A stretch of 64,000 bases of DNA from Yersinia massiliensis (GTDB taxonomy: Bacteria; Pseudomonadota; Gammaproteobacteria; Enterobacterales; Enterobacteriaceae): positions 3,782,001 to 3,846,000 of the forward strand of contig NZ_CP028487.1 in assembly GCF_003048255.1 (NCBI RefSeq), given 5' to 3'. The notes under the pieces were generated by a model that did no database searches, had not been told where the DNA came from, and was given only the letters and a program-made list of their open reading frames with translations. This document shows positions 18,977-27,791 of this stretch, piece after piece. The position numbers and the translations under genes were made by a program. The stretch's first letter is position 1. The number at the start of each line of letters is the position of its first letter.

Positions 18977-19011
18977 CTGACTCAGGTGTCGCTAACGTAT
19001 ACCTGAGTCAG
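18977..19011 (+). terminator. Perfect 11-bp intercistronic hairpin between fucI and fucK
   Basis: CTGACTCAGGT and ACCTGAGTCAG form a perfect stem around a 13-base loop, 32 bases before fucK. No T-run follows, so it is likely an mRNA processing or stabilising element that sets fucI above fucK expression. Confidence 0.55.
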
Positions 19012-19042
19012 CTCATCATCCTTGCGGTTAGCAGGAGCATTT

Positions 19043-20539
19043 ATGAAGCGCGATGTGGTCATTGTTTTGGATTGCGGCGCAACCAATATCCGGGCGATTG
19101 CGGTCGATCCTCAAGGCGTCGTCATCGCCAAAGCCGTTTTGCCCAACCAGAGTTTACCGGATCCGGCTAATCCCCATTGGCAACTCTGGCCATTGGACGG
19201 TATTTTGGACAGTTTCGCCCAATGTTGCCGTCAATTATTGCCACAAATTCATCAGGATAAGATTCATGCCGTCACAGTCACCACCTTCGGTGTGGATGGT
19301 GCGTTAGTCGATGCCAAGGGCAACATGCTGTACCCGATAATCAGTTGGAAGTGCCCAAGAACGGTGGCCATCATGGACGATATCGCCCGCTATATGCCCG
19401 CCGAAAAGCTACAACAAATCTCCGGCATCGGTCAGTTTAGTTTTAACACCTTGTACAAACTGATTTGGCTGCAAGAAAACCGCCCAGATTTAGTGGCGCA
19501 AGCCCATGCCTGGCTCTTTATTTCGTCTTTAATCAACCAGCGCCTCACAGGGGAATTCACCACCGACCGCACTATGGCGGGCACCAGCCAGTTGTTGGAT
19601 GTGAAACGCGAACAATTCAGCCGTGAAATTTTACAAAAAATAGGGGTTCACGCCGATTTATTCCCACCGATGGTAGCCGCCGGTGACATCATCGGCCCGC
19701 TGCTACCCGACAGTGCTGCTAAATTGGGGTTACCGGCGGGTATCCCAGTGATCTCGGCCGGTCACGACACCCAATTCGCGTTGTTCGGTTCCGGTGCCGA
19801 GTGTGATCAACCTGTGCTGTCATCGGGGACTTGGGAAATTTTGATGGTCCGCACGCCGCAGGTTAACACCGCCCTGCTGCCGAAATTTGCCGGTTCCACC
19901 TGTGAGTTAGACAGTTGCCAGCGACTGTTTAACCCCGGTTTGCAATGGCTCGCCTCAGGCGTCTTAGAGTGGGTTCGGCAGTTGTATTGGCACGATGCCG
20001 CCTGCACTGACGTCTATCAGCAAATGATTGCCGAGGCAGAACTTATCGCACCGGGAGCAGAAGGTGTCCGTATGGATTGCAATTTGCTGGGTAACACACG
20101 CCATCATTTATCGGGGGGCTGGCAAGGCGTCTCACTGTCGAGTGGGCGCGGGCATTTTTATCGCGCGGCACTAGAAGCACTGGCGTGGCAATTAAAACGT
20201 AACTTAGCCGTGCTGGAAAAGATTGGTGAGTTTCGTACCCGAGAGTTACTGCTGGTTGGCGGAGGTAGCCGCAATGGGTTATGGAATCAAATCAAAGCTG
20301 ACGTCCTCAACTTGCCGATAAAAGTGATTGATGAAGCGGAAACCACGGTGTTGGGTGCAGCACTGTTTGCTTGGCATGCCACCGGCTACTACGCCAGCGC
20401 AGAAGAAGCCCGATCGCAGGTGAATTATCGCTACCAATATTATCAGCCGGGCCAACAGCAGCCTCTTTATCAGGCACTCATCGCCAGCCCGACTCAGATA
20501 ACTGAAACTCAGCCCTTGGAAGGAGAATGTCATGCTTAA
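19043..20539 (+). CDS. fucK: L-fuculokinase
   Basis: This FGGY-family kinase phosphorylates L-fuculose at C1, 498 residues. The N-terminal nucleotide motif is [14 protein letters not shown]. Sugar-site blocks [13 protein letters not shown] and [12 protein letters not shown], and the C-terminal [20 protein letters not shown], match E. coli FucK. The ATG at 19043 is preferred to an upstream TTG because AGGAG is 7 bases away and the protein then starts like FucK. The end overlaps fucU by 8 bases. Confidence 0.95.
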   Translation: MKRDVVIVLDCGATNIRAIAVDPQGVVIAKAVLPNQSLPDPANPHWQLWPLDGILDSFAQCCRQLLPQIHQDKIHAVTVTTFGVDGALVDAKGNMLYPIISWKCPRTVAIMDDIARYMPAEKLQQISGIGQFSFNTLYKLIWLQENRPDLVAQAHAWLFISSLINQRLTGEFTTDRTMAGTSQLLDVKREQFSREILQKIGVHADLFPPMVAAGDIIGPLLPDSAAKLGLPAGIPVISAGHDTQFALFGSGAECDQPVLSSGTWEILMVRTPQVNTALLPKFAGSTCELDSCQRLFNPGLQWLASGVLEWVRQLYWHDAACTDVYQQMIAEAELIAPGAEGVRMDCNLLGNTRHHLSGGWQGVSLSSGRGHFYRAALEALAWQLKRNLAVLEKIGEFRTRELLLVGGGSRNGLWNQIKADVLNLPIKVIDEAETTVLGAALFAWHATGYYASAEEARSQVNYRYQYYQPGQQQPLYQALIASPTQITETQPLEGECHA

Positions 20540-20972
20540 AACCCTCTCGCCGTTGCTGTCACCACAACTGCTAAAAACATTAGCGGAAATGGGACACGGT
20601 GATGAAATCATCTTCTCAGACGCCCATTTCCCTGCCCATACCTTGGGTAAAAATGGTGGGCCACAGGTGATCCGTGCTGATGGGTTATCCGTCAGTGCCT
20701 TGCTAGCCGCGGTCATTCCCTTATTCGAGCTGGACAGTTACGCGCCACCACTGGTGATGATGGCCGCCGTTGAAGGTGACACTCTCGATGCTAGCGTTGA
20801 GGAACGTTATTTAGGTGCGCTGTTTGGCACGCAAAAAGCCATGCCAGTGGAGCGCATTGAACGTTACGCGTTTTACCAACGTGCACAGCAGGCATTTGCG
20901 ATCGTCATCACAGGTGAAACAGCCAAGTACGGCAATATTCTGTTAAAGAAGGGGGTGACGCCTGTTTTTTAA
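20532..20972 (+). CDS. fucU: L-fucose mutarotase
   Basis: FucU interconverts the alpha and beta anomers of L-fucose so that FucI receives its preferred form. The protein has 146 residues against 140 in E. coli. The catalytic-region segments [32 protein letters not shown] and the C-terminal [19 protein letters not shown] are conserved. The extra length includes a short insert after the DAHFPAH loop (LGKNG before GPQVIRADG), close to the active-site region. The start overlaps fucK by 8 bases and has GGAGAA upstream. Confidence 0.94.
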   Translation: MLKTLSPLLSPQLLKTLAEMGHGDEIIFSDAHFPAHTLGKNGGPQVIRADGLSVSALLAAVIPLFELDSYAPPLVMMAAVEGDTLDASVEERYLGALFGTQKAMPVERIERYAFYQRAQQAFAIVITGETAKYGNILLKKGVTPVF

Positions 20973-21065
20973 AGAAGTGATCACGTAACCTCACCCTTTT
21001 AGCCCTGTATTTTATGTCGGTATTCATCTGGCATGAAACACGGGGCTTTGCTGACGGAGAGGATC

Positions 21066-21776
21066 ATGAAAGCGTCTCGTCACCAGGAAATTCTGCAACA
21101 GATTAAGCAGCAAGAAACACTGACGACGGCTGATCTGGCCCACTTACTGGGTGTCAGTCAGGAAACTATTCGCCGTGATCTGAATGAGTTACAGGCGCAA
21201 GGGTTGATCATCCGCCAGCACGGGCGGGCTAAAAGTATCAAACGCGCGACCAAAGATAGCGGCGATCCTTTCACTACGCGGCTGAAAAGCCATCTCTCCA
21301 GTAAAGCCAGTATCGCGGATCATGCGCTGTCACTGATTGAAAGCGGGATGGTGATTGCACTGGATGCCAGCTCAACCTGCTGGTATTTAGCGAAAAAACT
21401 GCCTGATATCGATATCACGGTGTTTACCAATAGCGTGCGGATTTGTCAGGAGCTGGCGAAACATCAAAATATCGAACTGATCAGCGCTGGCGGCCACCTA
21501 CAACGCAAATATGCCTGCTATGTCAATCCGGCGCTTTTCTCGCTGCTGAAAACCATCGAGATCGATCTGTTTATTTTTTCCTGCGAGGGCATCGATACCG
21601 ATGGCATTTTATGGGACTCGAACCCGTTTAATGCTGAATTCAAAACCATGCTACTTAAGCGCGCGACGCAATCCATTCTGTTGATTGATAAAAGTAAAAT
21701 GTGCAGAACAGGGGAAGTCAAAATAGGCTCATTGGAAGATGTAGAGCAAGTTATCTCGAATGCGAGCAATGAATAA
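21066..21776 (+). CDS. fucR: DeoR-family regulator of the fucose genes
   Basis: FucR is the fuculose-1-phosphate-responsive regulator of the fuc genes, 236 residues. The DeoR helix-turn-helix LGVSQETIRRDLNELQAQG lies near residues 25-43, followed by the sugar-phosphate sensor domain (ALDASSTCWYLAKKLPDI, TVFTNSVRICQEL, LFIFSCEGID). The ATG at 21066 is chosen for its GAGAGGATC site and because it matches the E. coli N-terminus; a start at 21033 lacks this. It is last in fucPIKUR. Its likely targets are the five repeats between fucA and fucP. Confidence 0.93.
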   Translation: MKASRHQEILQQIKQQETLTTADLAHLLGVSQETIRRDLNELQAQGLIIRQHGRAKSIKRATKDSGDPFTTRLKSHLSSKASIADHALSLIESGMVIALDASSTCWYLAKKLPDIDITVFTNSVRICQELAKHQNIELISAGGHLQRKYACYVNPALFSLLKTIEIDLFIFSCEGIDTDGILWDSNPFNAEFKTMLLKRATQSILLIDKSKMCRTGEVKIGSLEDVEQVISNASNE

Positions 21777-21815
21777 ATGCCATCAATGAATAGATGAACA
21801 GATAACTCACTGAGC

Positions 21816-21844
21816 GGAGACGTAAATAGCCTCTTTACGTCTCC
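21816..21844. terminator. Bidirectional terminator between fucR and the 4-epimerase gene
   Basis: GGAGACGTAAA and TTTACGTCTCC form a perfect 11-bp stem with a 7-base loop. It lies in the 77-bp gap between two convergent genes and can serve both. Confidence 0.7.
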
Positions 21845-21853
21845 CAACTGCCG

Positions 21854-22549
21854 TTACTGGCCGTAATAGGCTTTTGCGCCGTGCTTACGCAGATAATGTT
21901 TATCCAATAAAGTTTGCTGCATTTCGCCCACTGCCGGTTGGAGCTGGTGAGTGAAAAGATTCATATAGGCGATTTCTTCTAACACCACAGCATTGTGTAC
22001 CGCATTATTGGCATTGCTGCCCCAAGCAAAGGGGCCATGACCATTCACGAGCACCGCGGGGACTTGCGCCGCACTGAGCGCTTGTTGGGTAAACGTCTCG
22101 ACGATGACATGGCCGGTTTCTCGTTCATAATCACCGGCAATCTCAATATCGGTCATCAAACGGGTGCAAGGGATCGGGCCATAGAAATAGTCAGCATGGG
22201 TGGTACCGAGGGCGGAGAGCGGCTGACCGGCTTGTGCCCAAATCGTGGCATGGCGCGAATGGGTGTGCACAATGCCGCCTATCTCAGCAAATGCGCGATA
22301 TAGCACCAAATGAGTGTCGGTATCAGAAGAGGGCTTTTTATTCCCTTCCACCACGTTGCCCGTCACCAAATCCACCACCACCATGTCGTCTACTGTCATG
22401 CCATCATATTCAACGCCGGAGGGTTTAATGACCACCAAACCTCGTTCGCGATCGATACCGCTGACATTCCCCCACGTGAACGTCACTAATTTATATTTAG
22501 GTAAGGCTAAATTAGCCTCAAACACCTGCTGTTTTAACTGTTCTAACAT
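21854..22549 (-). CDS. araD: L-ribulose-5-phosphate 4-epimerase (AraD/UlaF/SgbE type)
   Basis: This zinc enzyme interconverts L-ribulose 5-phosphate and D-xylulose 5-phosphate, 231 residues. It keeps the class II aldolase/epimerase signature: TWGNVS near 26-31, KPSG and SSDT phosphate-site segments, zinc histidines in [16 protein letters not shown], and NGHGPFAWG. It ends [12 protein letters not shown] like the E. coli AraD, UlaF and SgbE proteins, which I cannot tell apart here. No araBA genes are nearby. Instead it lies divergent from a regulon with a 3-epimerase and an L-xylulose-type kinase, so the UlaF/SgbE-like role is likely. GAGGTGG precedes the ATG. Confidence 0.9.
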   Translation of the reverse strand: MLEQLKQQVFEANLALPKYKLVTFTWGNVSGIDRERGLVVIKPSGVEYDGMTVDDMVVVDLVTGNVVEGNKKPSSDTDTHLVLYRAFAEIGGIVHTHSRHATIWAQAGQPLSALGTTHADYFYGPIPCTRLMTDIEIAGDYERETGHVIVETFTQQALSAAQVPAVLVNGHGPFAWGSNANNAVHNAVVLEEIAYMNLFTHQLQPAVGEMQQTLLDKHYLRKHGAKAYYGQ

Positions 22550-23192
22550 GATGCCACCTCATGAAGTGATATTCAGTATGGGCAATGAATAAAAGTCACT
22601 ATGGGTTATAAAAACAGTGACGGATAAAATTAATTTATGATTTCACTTTATCCATGCTGTTAATAACGCTTATTAATAACTTTGGGTTGATAACTTGTGG
22701 TTGATAACTTTCAGCTTATAAATCCTGCTGATAAACAGTAGGGCTAATAAAAAGACAATGTTTCACTAAGGCATATATTTAAATAGCGATTAATCAATAA
22801 AAGAGCCTACCTGCTTGCAAACTAACCTAACCCTATTTAGGGCTAAATTAAAGCCGACGAAGAGAGACAACGCATCAAACAAACTCATTCGGTCTAACTC
22901 GGGCATAATCGGTCATCAAGTTAATGCCCGACTATGACTTTTTATTACCAGAGTTGACCTATTTACAGGCCAATAACCCTTTTATATGAGATTAATCGCA
23001 CACATTAAATGAAATTAACCATCAGTACTCACTCATCAAAGTGATTGTGGTCACATTAATTTAGGGTGAAACGGGCCTTAAAGTAATACTTGAATTCAAT
23101 CACTGTATAAACAGCAGATAAATACCAATATAGCAGCATGAATGGTATGGGTGTGTTTTACGATAAACGCGAAGACGAAGATTGAGGTCAGC
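22550..23192. promoter_or_regulatory. Divergent control region of the second pentose regulon
   Basis: This AT-rich 643-bp region lies between the minus-strand 4-epimerase and the plus-strand regulator gene. It holds a direct repeat of GGTTGATAACTT at 22685-22696 and 22699-22710 (14-base period), with a related ATTAATAACTTT just before. It also holds an inverted GGATAAA and TTTATCC pair near 22622-22653 and a CRP-like site at 23040. I find no gene in it. The repeats are candidate operators for the adjacent DeoR regulator. Confidence 0.55.
23040..23055 (+). promoter_or_regulatory. CRP-like site upstream of the second pentose regulon
   Basis: AGTGA-TTGTGG-TCACA matches the CRP consensus at 9 of 10 positions, about 150 bases before the regulator start. 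Catabolite control of this sugar regulon is therefore likely. Confidence 0.65.
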
Positions 23193-24002
23193 ATGTTACA
23201 AGTCGAACGCTATAAAATCATTTGTAGCCATGTACAGCAGCAAGGATCGGCGCTGGTGACTGAGCTATCGGTCTTATGCCAAGTCTCGCAAGAGACCATT
23301 CGCCGTGACCTGACCGTGCTGGAGAAAAAGCAAAAGCTGATTCGCAGTTTTGGCGGTGCCGTCGCGCTGGATGGCCCAGATTTGTCCGTCATCGACATCA
23401 AAGAAACCCACTACAGTTTGAATGCCATTGACCGTGCTGAGTCTTTCCGTAAGCGGACAGAGGAACACCCTGATACGAAAATGAAAATCGCTAAAGCTGC
23501 CTTACAATTTATTCATCCGGGCGACTGTATATTGATGGATAACAGCAGCTCTTGTTGGTTTTTGGCACGGCAAATCCCCGATATTGAGATAACCGTTGTC
23601 ACCAATTCGGTCAAGATCATTCAAGCGCTGGCCTGTCGCGATAAGGTTCGGATTATCGGTATTGGGGGAGAATACTCAGCGCGTCACGATGATTTTCATG
23701 GCCCGGTCGCGGAAAATGCCATCCGTAATTTCCAGATAAATACCTTTTTCTTCTCCTGTCAGGGGATTAATCAGGAAAGTGGTGTTCGCGATGGCAATGA
23801 TATTAATGCGAAATTAAAACAAGTGATGCTACAAGTCTCAGGGCAAAAAATACTTTTAGCGGACTCCAGTAAATTTGACCAATATGCATTTTGCAAAATA
23901 TGCATGTTGGATGAAGTGGATATTCTGATTACAAATAGATTAGTGTCACAAAATTATCGCAGTGATAATCCTAAATTAAGCATTATTGAATCGGACAAAT
24001 AA
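23193..24002 (+). CDS. DeoR-family transcriptional regulator, FucR paralogue
   Basis: This is a 269-residue DeoR-family regulator. The helix-turn-helix LCQVSQETIRRDLTVLEKKQ lies near residues 25-44. The sensor domain has MDNSSSCWFLARQIPDI and TVVTNSVKIIQAL, clearly related to the same region of FucR 2 kb away, and FFFSCQGINQESG. The ATG at 23193 has GAGGTC upstream; an upstream in-frame start adds a stretch with no family match. It precedes the ABC importer and probably controls it and the divergent 4-epimerase through sites in the 643-bp intergenic region. The inducer is probably a pentulose phosphate. Confidence 0.88.
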   Translation: MLQVERYKIICSHVQQQGSALVTELSVLCQVSQETIRRDLTVLEKKQKLIRSFGGAVALDGPDLSVIDIKETHYSLNAIDRAESFRKRTEEHPDTKMKIAKAALQFIHPGDCILMDNSSSCWFLARQIPDIEITVVTNSVKIIQALACRDKVRIIGIGGEYSARHDDFHGPVAENAIRNFQINTFFFSCQGINQESGVRDGNDINAKLKQVMLQVSGQKILLADSSKFDQYAFCKICMLDEVDILITNRLVSQNYRSDNPKLSIIESDK

Positions 24003-24177
24003 CAGAATTATTCATCTGAATAATAGCGCCAACACCAGAGAAAGAGCCACACAATAACAATAAATGTATCTACCCCTATCTATTTCCGAGAACAGGAAAG
24101 CGGCGAATAGCCAATATCCCTGTTATTTGAAAGATAACGGGTGCTGCTTGCCAATCGTTTTTTCTGAGGACCTAATA

Positions 24178-25182
24178 ATGAAAAAGTTAATCTTACCCTG
24201 TTTAATCACAACATTAATTGCTTCTCATGCCGCTTGGGCTGATGACAGCAAAGTCCCACAAAAAGCCAATAAACCTTTCACGATGGGGGTGGTGGTGAAA
24301 GTGGGCGGTATTCCTTGGTTCAACGTGATGGAACAAGGCATTAAAGAAGAAGGCCAAGCGCTGGGCGTCAATGCGTGGCAAGTCGGCCCAACCACCGCAG
24401 ACCCTGCTGAGCAAGTTCGTGCCATCGAAGACTTGATTGCCAAGAAAGTCGATGTGATTGGGGTCGTCCCGAATGATGCCAAAGTGCTGGAGCCGGTGCT
24501 GAAACGGGCGCAGGAAGCGGGCATTAAAGTCATTACCCATGAATCACCAGGCCAAACCAATGCTGACTGGGACTTTGAATTGCTCGATACCCAAAGCATG
24601 GGTGCCAACCACATGAAAGATATGGCGCAATGTATGGGCGAAGAAGGCAAATACGCCATGTTCGTCGGTAGCCTCACCGTACCATTAGTCAATGAGTGGG
24701 CGGATGCCGCCATTGCCTACCAGAAAGCCAATTACCCGAAAATGGTGCTGGTTGAAGATCGTTTCGGCGTCGCGGAATCCGTGGATGACTCCATGCGTAC
24801 CGCCAACGACTTGCTCTCTAAACATAAAGATCTGAAAGGCATTATGTCGTTCGGTTCGCAAGGTCCGATTGGTGCCGGTCGCGCCATTGATAAACGTAAG
24901 AAAAACGATACCACCTGCGTATTCGGTACCTTCACACCGGGCCAAGGCATCAAACTGCTGGAAAAAGGGGCCATTGACGGCGGCTATATTTCCAACCCAA
25001 TGGTGGCCGGTAAGGTCTTTGTGCAAGTCGCGACCGCCATGATGAACGGCGAGCCGATTAAAGACGGCGTGAAATTGGGCGATATGGGTGAGATCAAAAC
25101 CAAAGGCAATACCATTCTCAGTGATAACCCTGAAAAACTGGACGTCGAAAATACCAAACGTTTAGTCAAGCTCGGCTTGTAA
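24178..25182 (+). CDS. Periplasmic sugar-binding protein (LsrB/RhaS-like group)
   Basis: This is the receptor of a carbohydrate ABC importer, 334 residues. A signal peptide (MKKLILPCL to the Ala-rich end ASHAAWA) is followed by the mature protein starting near residue 21. The type I fold segments are GVVVKVGGIPWFNVMEQGIKE, VGPTTADPAEQVRAIEDLI and VIGVVPNDAKVL. These resemble the autoinducer-2/rhamnose group of binding proteins, not the ribose group seen at 6420. GAGGA precedes the ATG at 24178; the frame is open further upstream without a signal. No lsrK or lsrR is present, so AI-2 uptake is unlikely; a pentose or ketose is expected. Confidence 0.88.
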   Translation: MKKLILPCLITTLIASHAAWADDSKVPQKANKPFTMGVVVKVGGIPWFNVMEQGIKEEGQALGVNAWQVGPTTADPAEQVRAIEDLIAKKVDVIGVVPNDAKVLEPVLKRAQEAGIKVITHESPGQTNADWDFELLDTQSMGANHMKDMAQCMGEEGKYAMFVGSLTVPLVNEWADAAIAYQKANYPKMVLVEDRFGVAESVDDSMRTANDLLSKHKDLKGIMSFGSQGPIGAGRAIDKRKKNDTTCVFGTFTPGQGIKLLEKGAIDGGYISNPMVAGKVFVQVATAMMNGEPIKDGVKLGDMGEIKTKGNTILSDNPEKLDVENTKRLVKLGL

Positions 25183-25208
25183 GCCAAGCCCAGCGATAAA
25201 AAGCAAGG

Positions 25209-25242
25209 AATAAGCCGGGTCATGACCTGCCCGGCACTTATT
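25209..25242 (+). terminator. Intercistronic hairpin after the second sugar-binding-protein gene
   Basis: GCCGGG and CCCGGC (10-base loop) are extended by AATAA and TTATT with a two-base bulge. It lies between the binding-protein and ATPase genes without a T-run, so it probably stabilises the binding-protein mRNA or attenuates read-through. Confidence 0.6.
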
Positions 25243-25282
25243 TCGGCCCGCAATGTGAGGCCGTTTTCCGGGGAACTGCACG

Positions 25283-26797
25283 ATGACTTATATTTCTGAT
25301 GCTGATAGAGACGTGCCGCTCATCACGCTGAATACGCTTTCGAAAAGCTTTGGCGGACATCAGGCACTCAAAAATATCACTCTGACGTTAAATAAAGGCG
25401 AAGTGCACTGTCTGGCCGGTGCCAATGGCTGCGGCAAGAGTACGCTCATTAAAACCATCAGTGGTGTCTATGCTCCTGATGATGGCAGTGAAATTATTAT
25501 CGACGGTAAATCACACCCCCGTTTGACGCCCGATCGCGCCCGCGATTTAGGGGTACAAGTGATCTATCAAGATTTGTCGCTATTCCCTAACCTGACCGTG
25601 GCAGAAAACATCGCCTTCGAATACAACCTGAAAGGCTATTTCGGCTGGTTTAGTCAGCGCAAAATCAAACAGAAAGCCGATCAGATATTACAAGAATTGG
25701 CTTTTACCCTCGATCCCGACGCACTGGTACAAAACCTCCCGATTGCTCAACGTCAACAGGTCGCTATTTGCCGTGCCTTGGTAGCGGATGCACGACTGGT
25801 GATCATGGATGAGCCGACCGCTTCGCTGACCCGCACCGAAGTGAACCAACTGCTGCGTACCGTCACTTATCTGCGCGATAAAAATATCACCGTGGTGTTT
25901 GTTAGCCATCGGCTCGATGAGGTGAAAGAAATCTCAGATCGTATCACCGTGATCCGTGATGGTGAGAAAGTGGGGACTTGGCCTGCCGACACCCTTTCAG
26001 TGGGTAAAATTACCGAATTAATGACCGGCCTCACCATCACCCACGAACAGAAGTTACCCAATGCCGAGCTGGGTAAAGTGGTATTGCAGCTCGATAATCT
26101 GAGCCGTAAGGGTCAATTTGAGAATATCTCCTTTAGTTTGCATCGCGGTGAAGTGCTGGGGTTATGCGGCCTACTGGGTTCAGGGCGTACTGAGTTGGCC
26201 TTGAGTCTGTTTGGCATCACGCATCCTGATCGTGGCGAGATGGCCATCGATGGCAATACCGTGCATATCAAAAACAATACCCATGCGATTGATTTGGGCA
26301 TTGGCTATGTCTCTGAGGACCGCCTGACGCTGGGTGCCGTATTGCCGCAATCGGTGGGCGACAACATGATGCTGTCGATTTTGCAACGGATCCGCACGCC
26401 GCTTTATCTGATTGATGAAGCCAAACAAGCAGCATTGGTGCAAGAGTGGGTGAAGGATTTAGACATCAAAGTCACCGATCCCGATAACCCGCTGTCGACC
26501 TTATCTGGCGGCAACCAGCAAAAAGTGGTGCTGGCAAAATGGATCCTCACCAAACCGAAAGTCCTGATCCTTGACTCGCCAACCGTCGGGGTCGATATCG
26601 GCGCGAAAGACAGCATTTATAAGCTGATCCACCGCCTGTCTGGTGTCGGCATCTCTGTCTTGCTTATCTCCGATGAAGTGCCTGAAGCCTATTACAACTG
26701 CGATCGCATCCTGCACATGAAACAGGGGCGCATCGTCAACGAACTGATCCCAAATCAAATGACTGAACAACAGCTTGCGGAGGTCATCAATGGCTAA
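25283..26797 (+). CDS. Sugar ABC transporter ATPase, two nucleotide-binding domains
   Basis: This is a fused double ATPase of the sugar-import type, 504 residues. The first domain has Walker A GANGCGKST and Walker B LVIMDEPTASL. The second has the usual degenerate Walker A (GLLGSGRTE), a good signature LSGGNQQKVVLAKWIL, and Walker B LILDSPTVGVDIGAK. There the catalytic glutamate position is serine, so the second site may not hydrolyse ATP efficiently. It energises the two following permeases; the arrangement binding protein, ATPase, permease, permease is that of Lsr- and Ytf-type importers. The next gene starts inside its last codons (8-base overlap). Confidence 0.92.
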   Translation: MTYISDADRDVPLITLNTLSKSFGGHQALKNITLTLNKGEVHCLAGANGCGKSTLIKTISGVYAPDDGSEIIIDGKSHPRLTPDRARDLGVQVIYQDLSLFPNLTVAENIAFEYNLKGYFGWFSQRKIKQKADQILQELAFTLDPDALVQNLPIAQRQQVAICRALVADARLVIMDEPTASLTRTEVNQLLRTVTYLRDKNITVVFVSHRLDEVKEISDRITVIRDGEKVGTWPADTLSVGKITELMTGLTITHEQKLPNAELGKVVLQLDNLSRKGQFENISFSLHRGEVLGLCGLLGSGRTELALSLFGITHPDRGEMAIDGNTVHIKNNTHAIDLGIGYVSEDRLTLGAVLPQSVGDNMMLSILQRIRTPLYLIDEAKQAALVQEWVKDLDIKVTDPDNPLSTLSGGNQQKVVLAKWILTKPKVLILDSPTVGVDIGAKDSIYKLIHRLSGVGISVLLISDEVPEAYYNCDRILHMKQGRIVNELIPNQMTEQQLAEVING

Positions 26798-27779
26798 TCT
26801 GAGCAGACTCAAACCGCAATCCGTTGAAGGGTGGCTGGCGTGGGTTATCGTCATGATGTTGGCCCTGTTCTCGCTGCTGAGCAGTGAGTTTCTCTCCATC
26901 CAAAACCTGCTAGACCTGACGGAAAGCTATGCTGTCACCGGGATATTTGCACTCGGGCTGTTTGTGGTTTTGGTGACGGGGGGTATTGATATCTCCTTTG
27001 CCGCCGTGGCTTCCGTGGTGCAATACGTGGTGGCTTCGCTGCTACTTAATGAGGTGATTGCCAGCCCGATATTGTGTCTGGTCATCGCCATCTCCATTGG
27101 GGTGCTACTCGGTTTCGTTAATGCGGTACTGATTTACTATCTGAATATTGTTTCCATCATTATCACCATCAGTATGCAGTCACTGCTATTCGGCATGTTG
27201 ATGTGGATAACCAACGGCCACAGCATTTATGACTTGCCGGACTGGTGGATAACCCAACGCTCCATTCTGCCCTTTACCGTTAATGGCGAGAGTTACCAGA
27301 TTGGCTTGCCACTGGTGGTGATGCTCGCTATCGCGCTACTGACATGGCTATTGCTAAACAAAACCCATATTGGCCGCCAATTGTATGCCGTTGGGGGTAG
27401 CCCTGAATCTGCCCGCCGCATCGGTATTCGTGTATCGCTGATCTATCTGTTCGCTTACGGCTATTTAGGTGCAGCCGCGGCCATTGGTGGCATGTTGCAG
27501 ACCTATCGCATGAGTGAAGTGGTGCCGAGTGCTTTAGTGGGGGGCGAGTTAGATGTGCTGGCCGCCGCCGTGTTAGGGGGCGCGAGTTTGTCCGGTGGGC
27601 GTGGCTCGGTGGTGGGCACCTTGATGGGCGTTTTCCTGATCGGCATCCTGAAAAATGGCCTCAACTTGATCGGCGTTTCCAGTTACTTCGTCAACATTGT
27701 GATTGGCATGGTGATCGTCGCCGCCATTTGCGTCACTCATTACAAAAAACGCAAAGAAACTGATGTTGGCTTTGTCTGA
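26790..27779 (+). CDS. Sugar ABC transporter permease, first of two
   Basis: This is an inner-membrane permease of the RbsC/AraH family, 329 residues with about nine hydrophobic segments. It has the family motif VTGGIDISFAAVASVVQYV after the second segment and LAAAVLGGASLSGGRGSVVGT near the end. The ATG at 26790 is preferred to one 15 bases upstream because GCGGAGG precedes it. It overlaps the ATPase gene by 8 bases. With the next gene it should form a heterodimeric channel. Confidence 0.9.
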   Translation: MANLSRLKPQSVEGWLAWVIVMMLALFSLLSSEFLSIQNLLDLTESYAVTGIFALGLFVVLVTGGIDISFAAVASVVQYVVASLLLNEVIASPILCLVIAISIGVLLGFVNAVLIYYLNIVSIIITISMQSLLFGMLMWITNGHSIYDLPDWWITQRSILPFTVNGESYQIGLPLVVMLAIALLTWLLLNKTHIGRQLYAVGGSPESARRIGIRVSLIYLFAYGYLGAAAAIGGMLQTYRMSEVVPSALVGGELDVLAAAVLGGASLSGGRGSVVGTLMGVFLIGILKNGLNLIGVSSYFVNIVIGMVIVAAICVTHYKKRKETDVGFV

Positions 27780-27791
27780 CAGGGGCATTTT

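Noticed and set aside
21854..22549. The 4-epimerase gene as part of an arabinose (araBAD) operon
   Set aside because: No araB, araA or araC lies nearby, and the divergent genes supply the other steps of an L-xylulose route.
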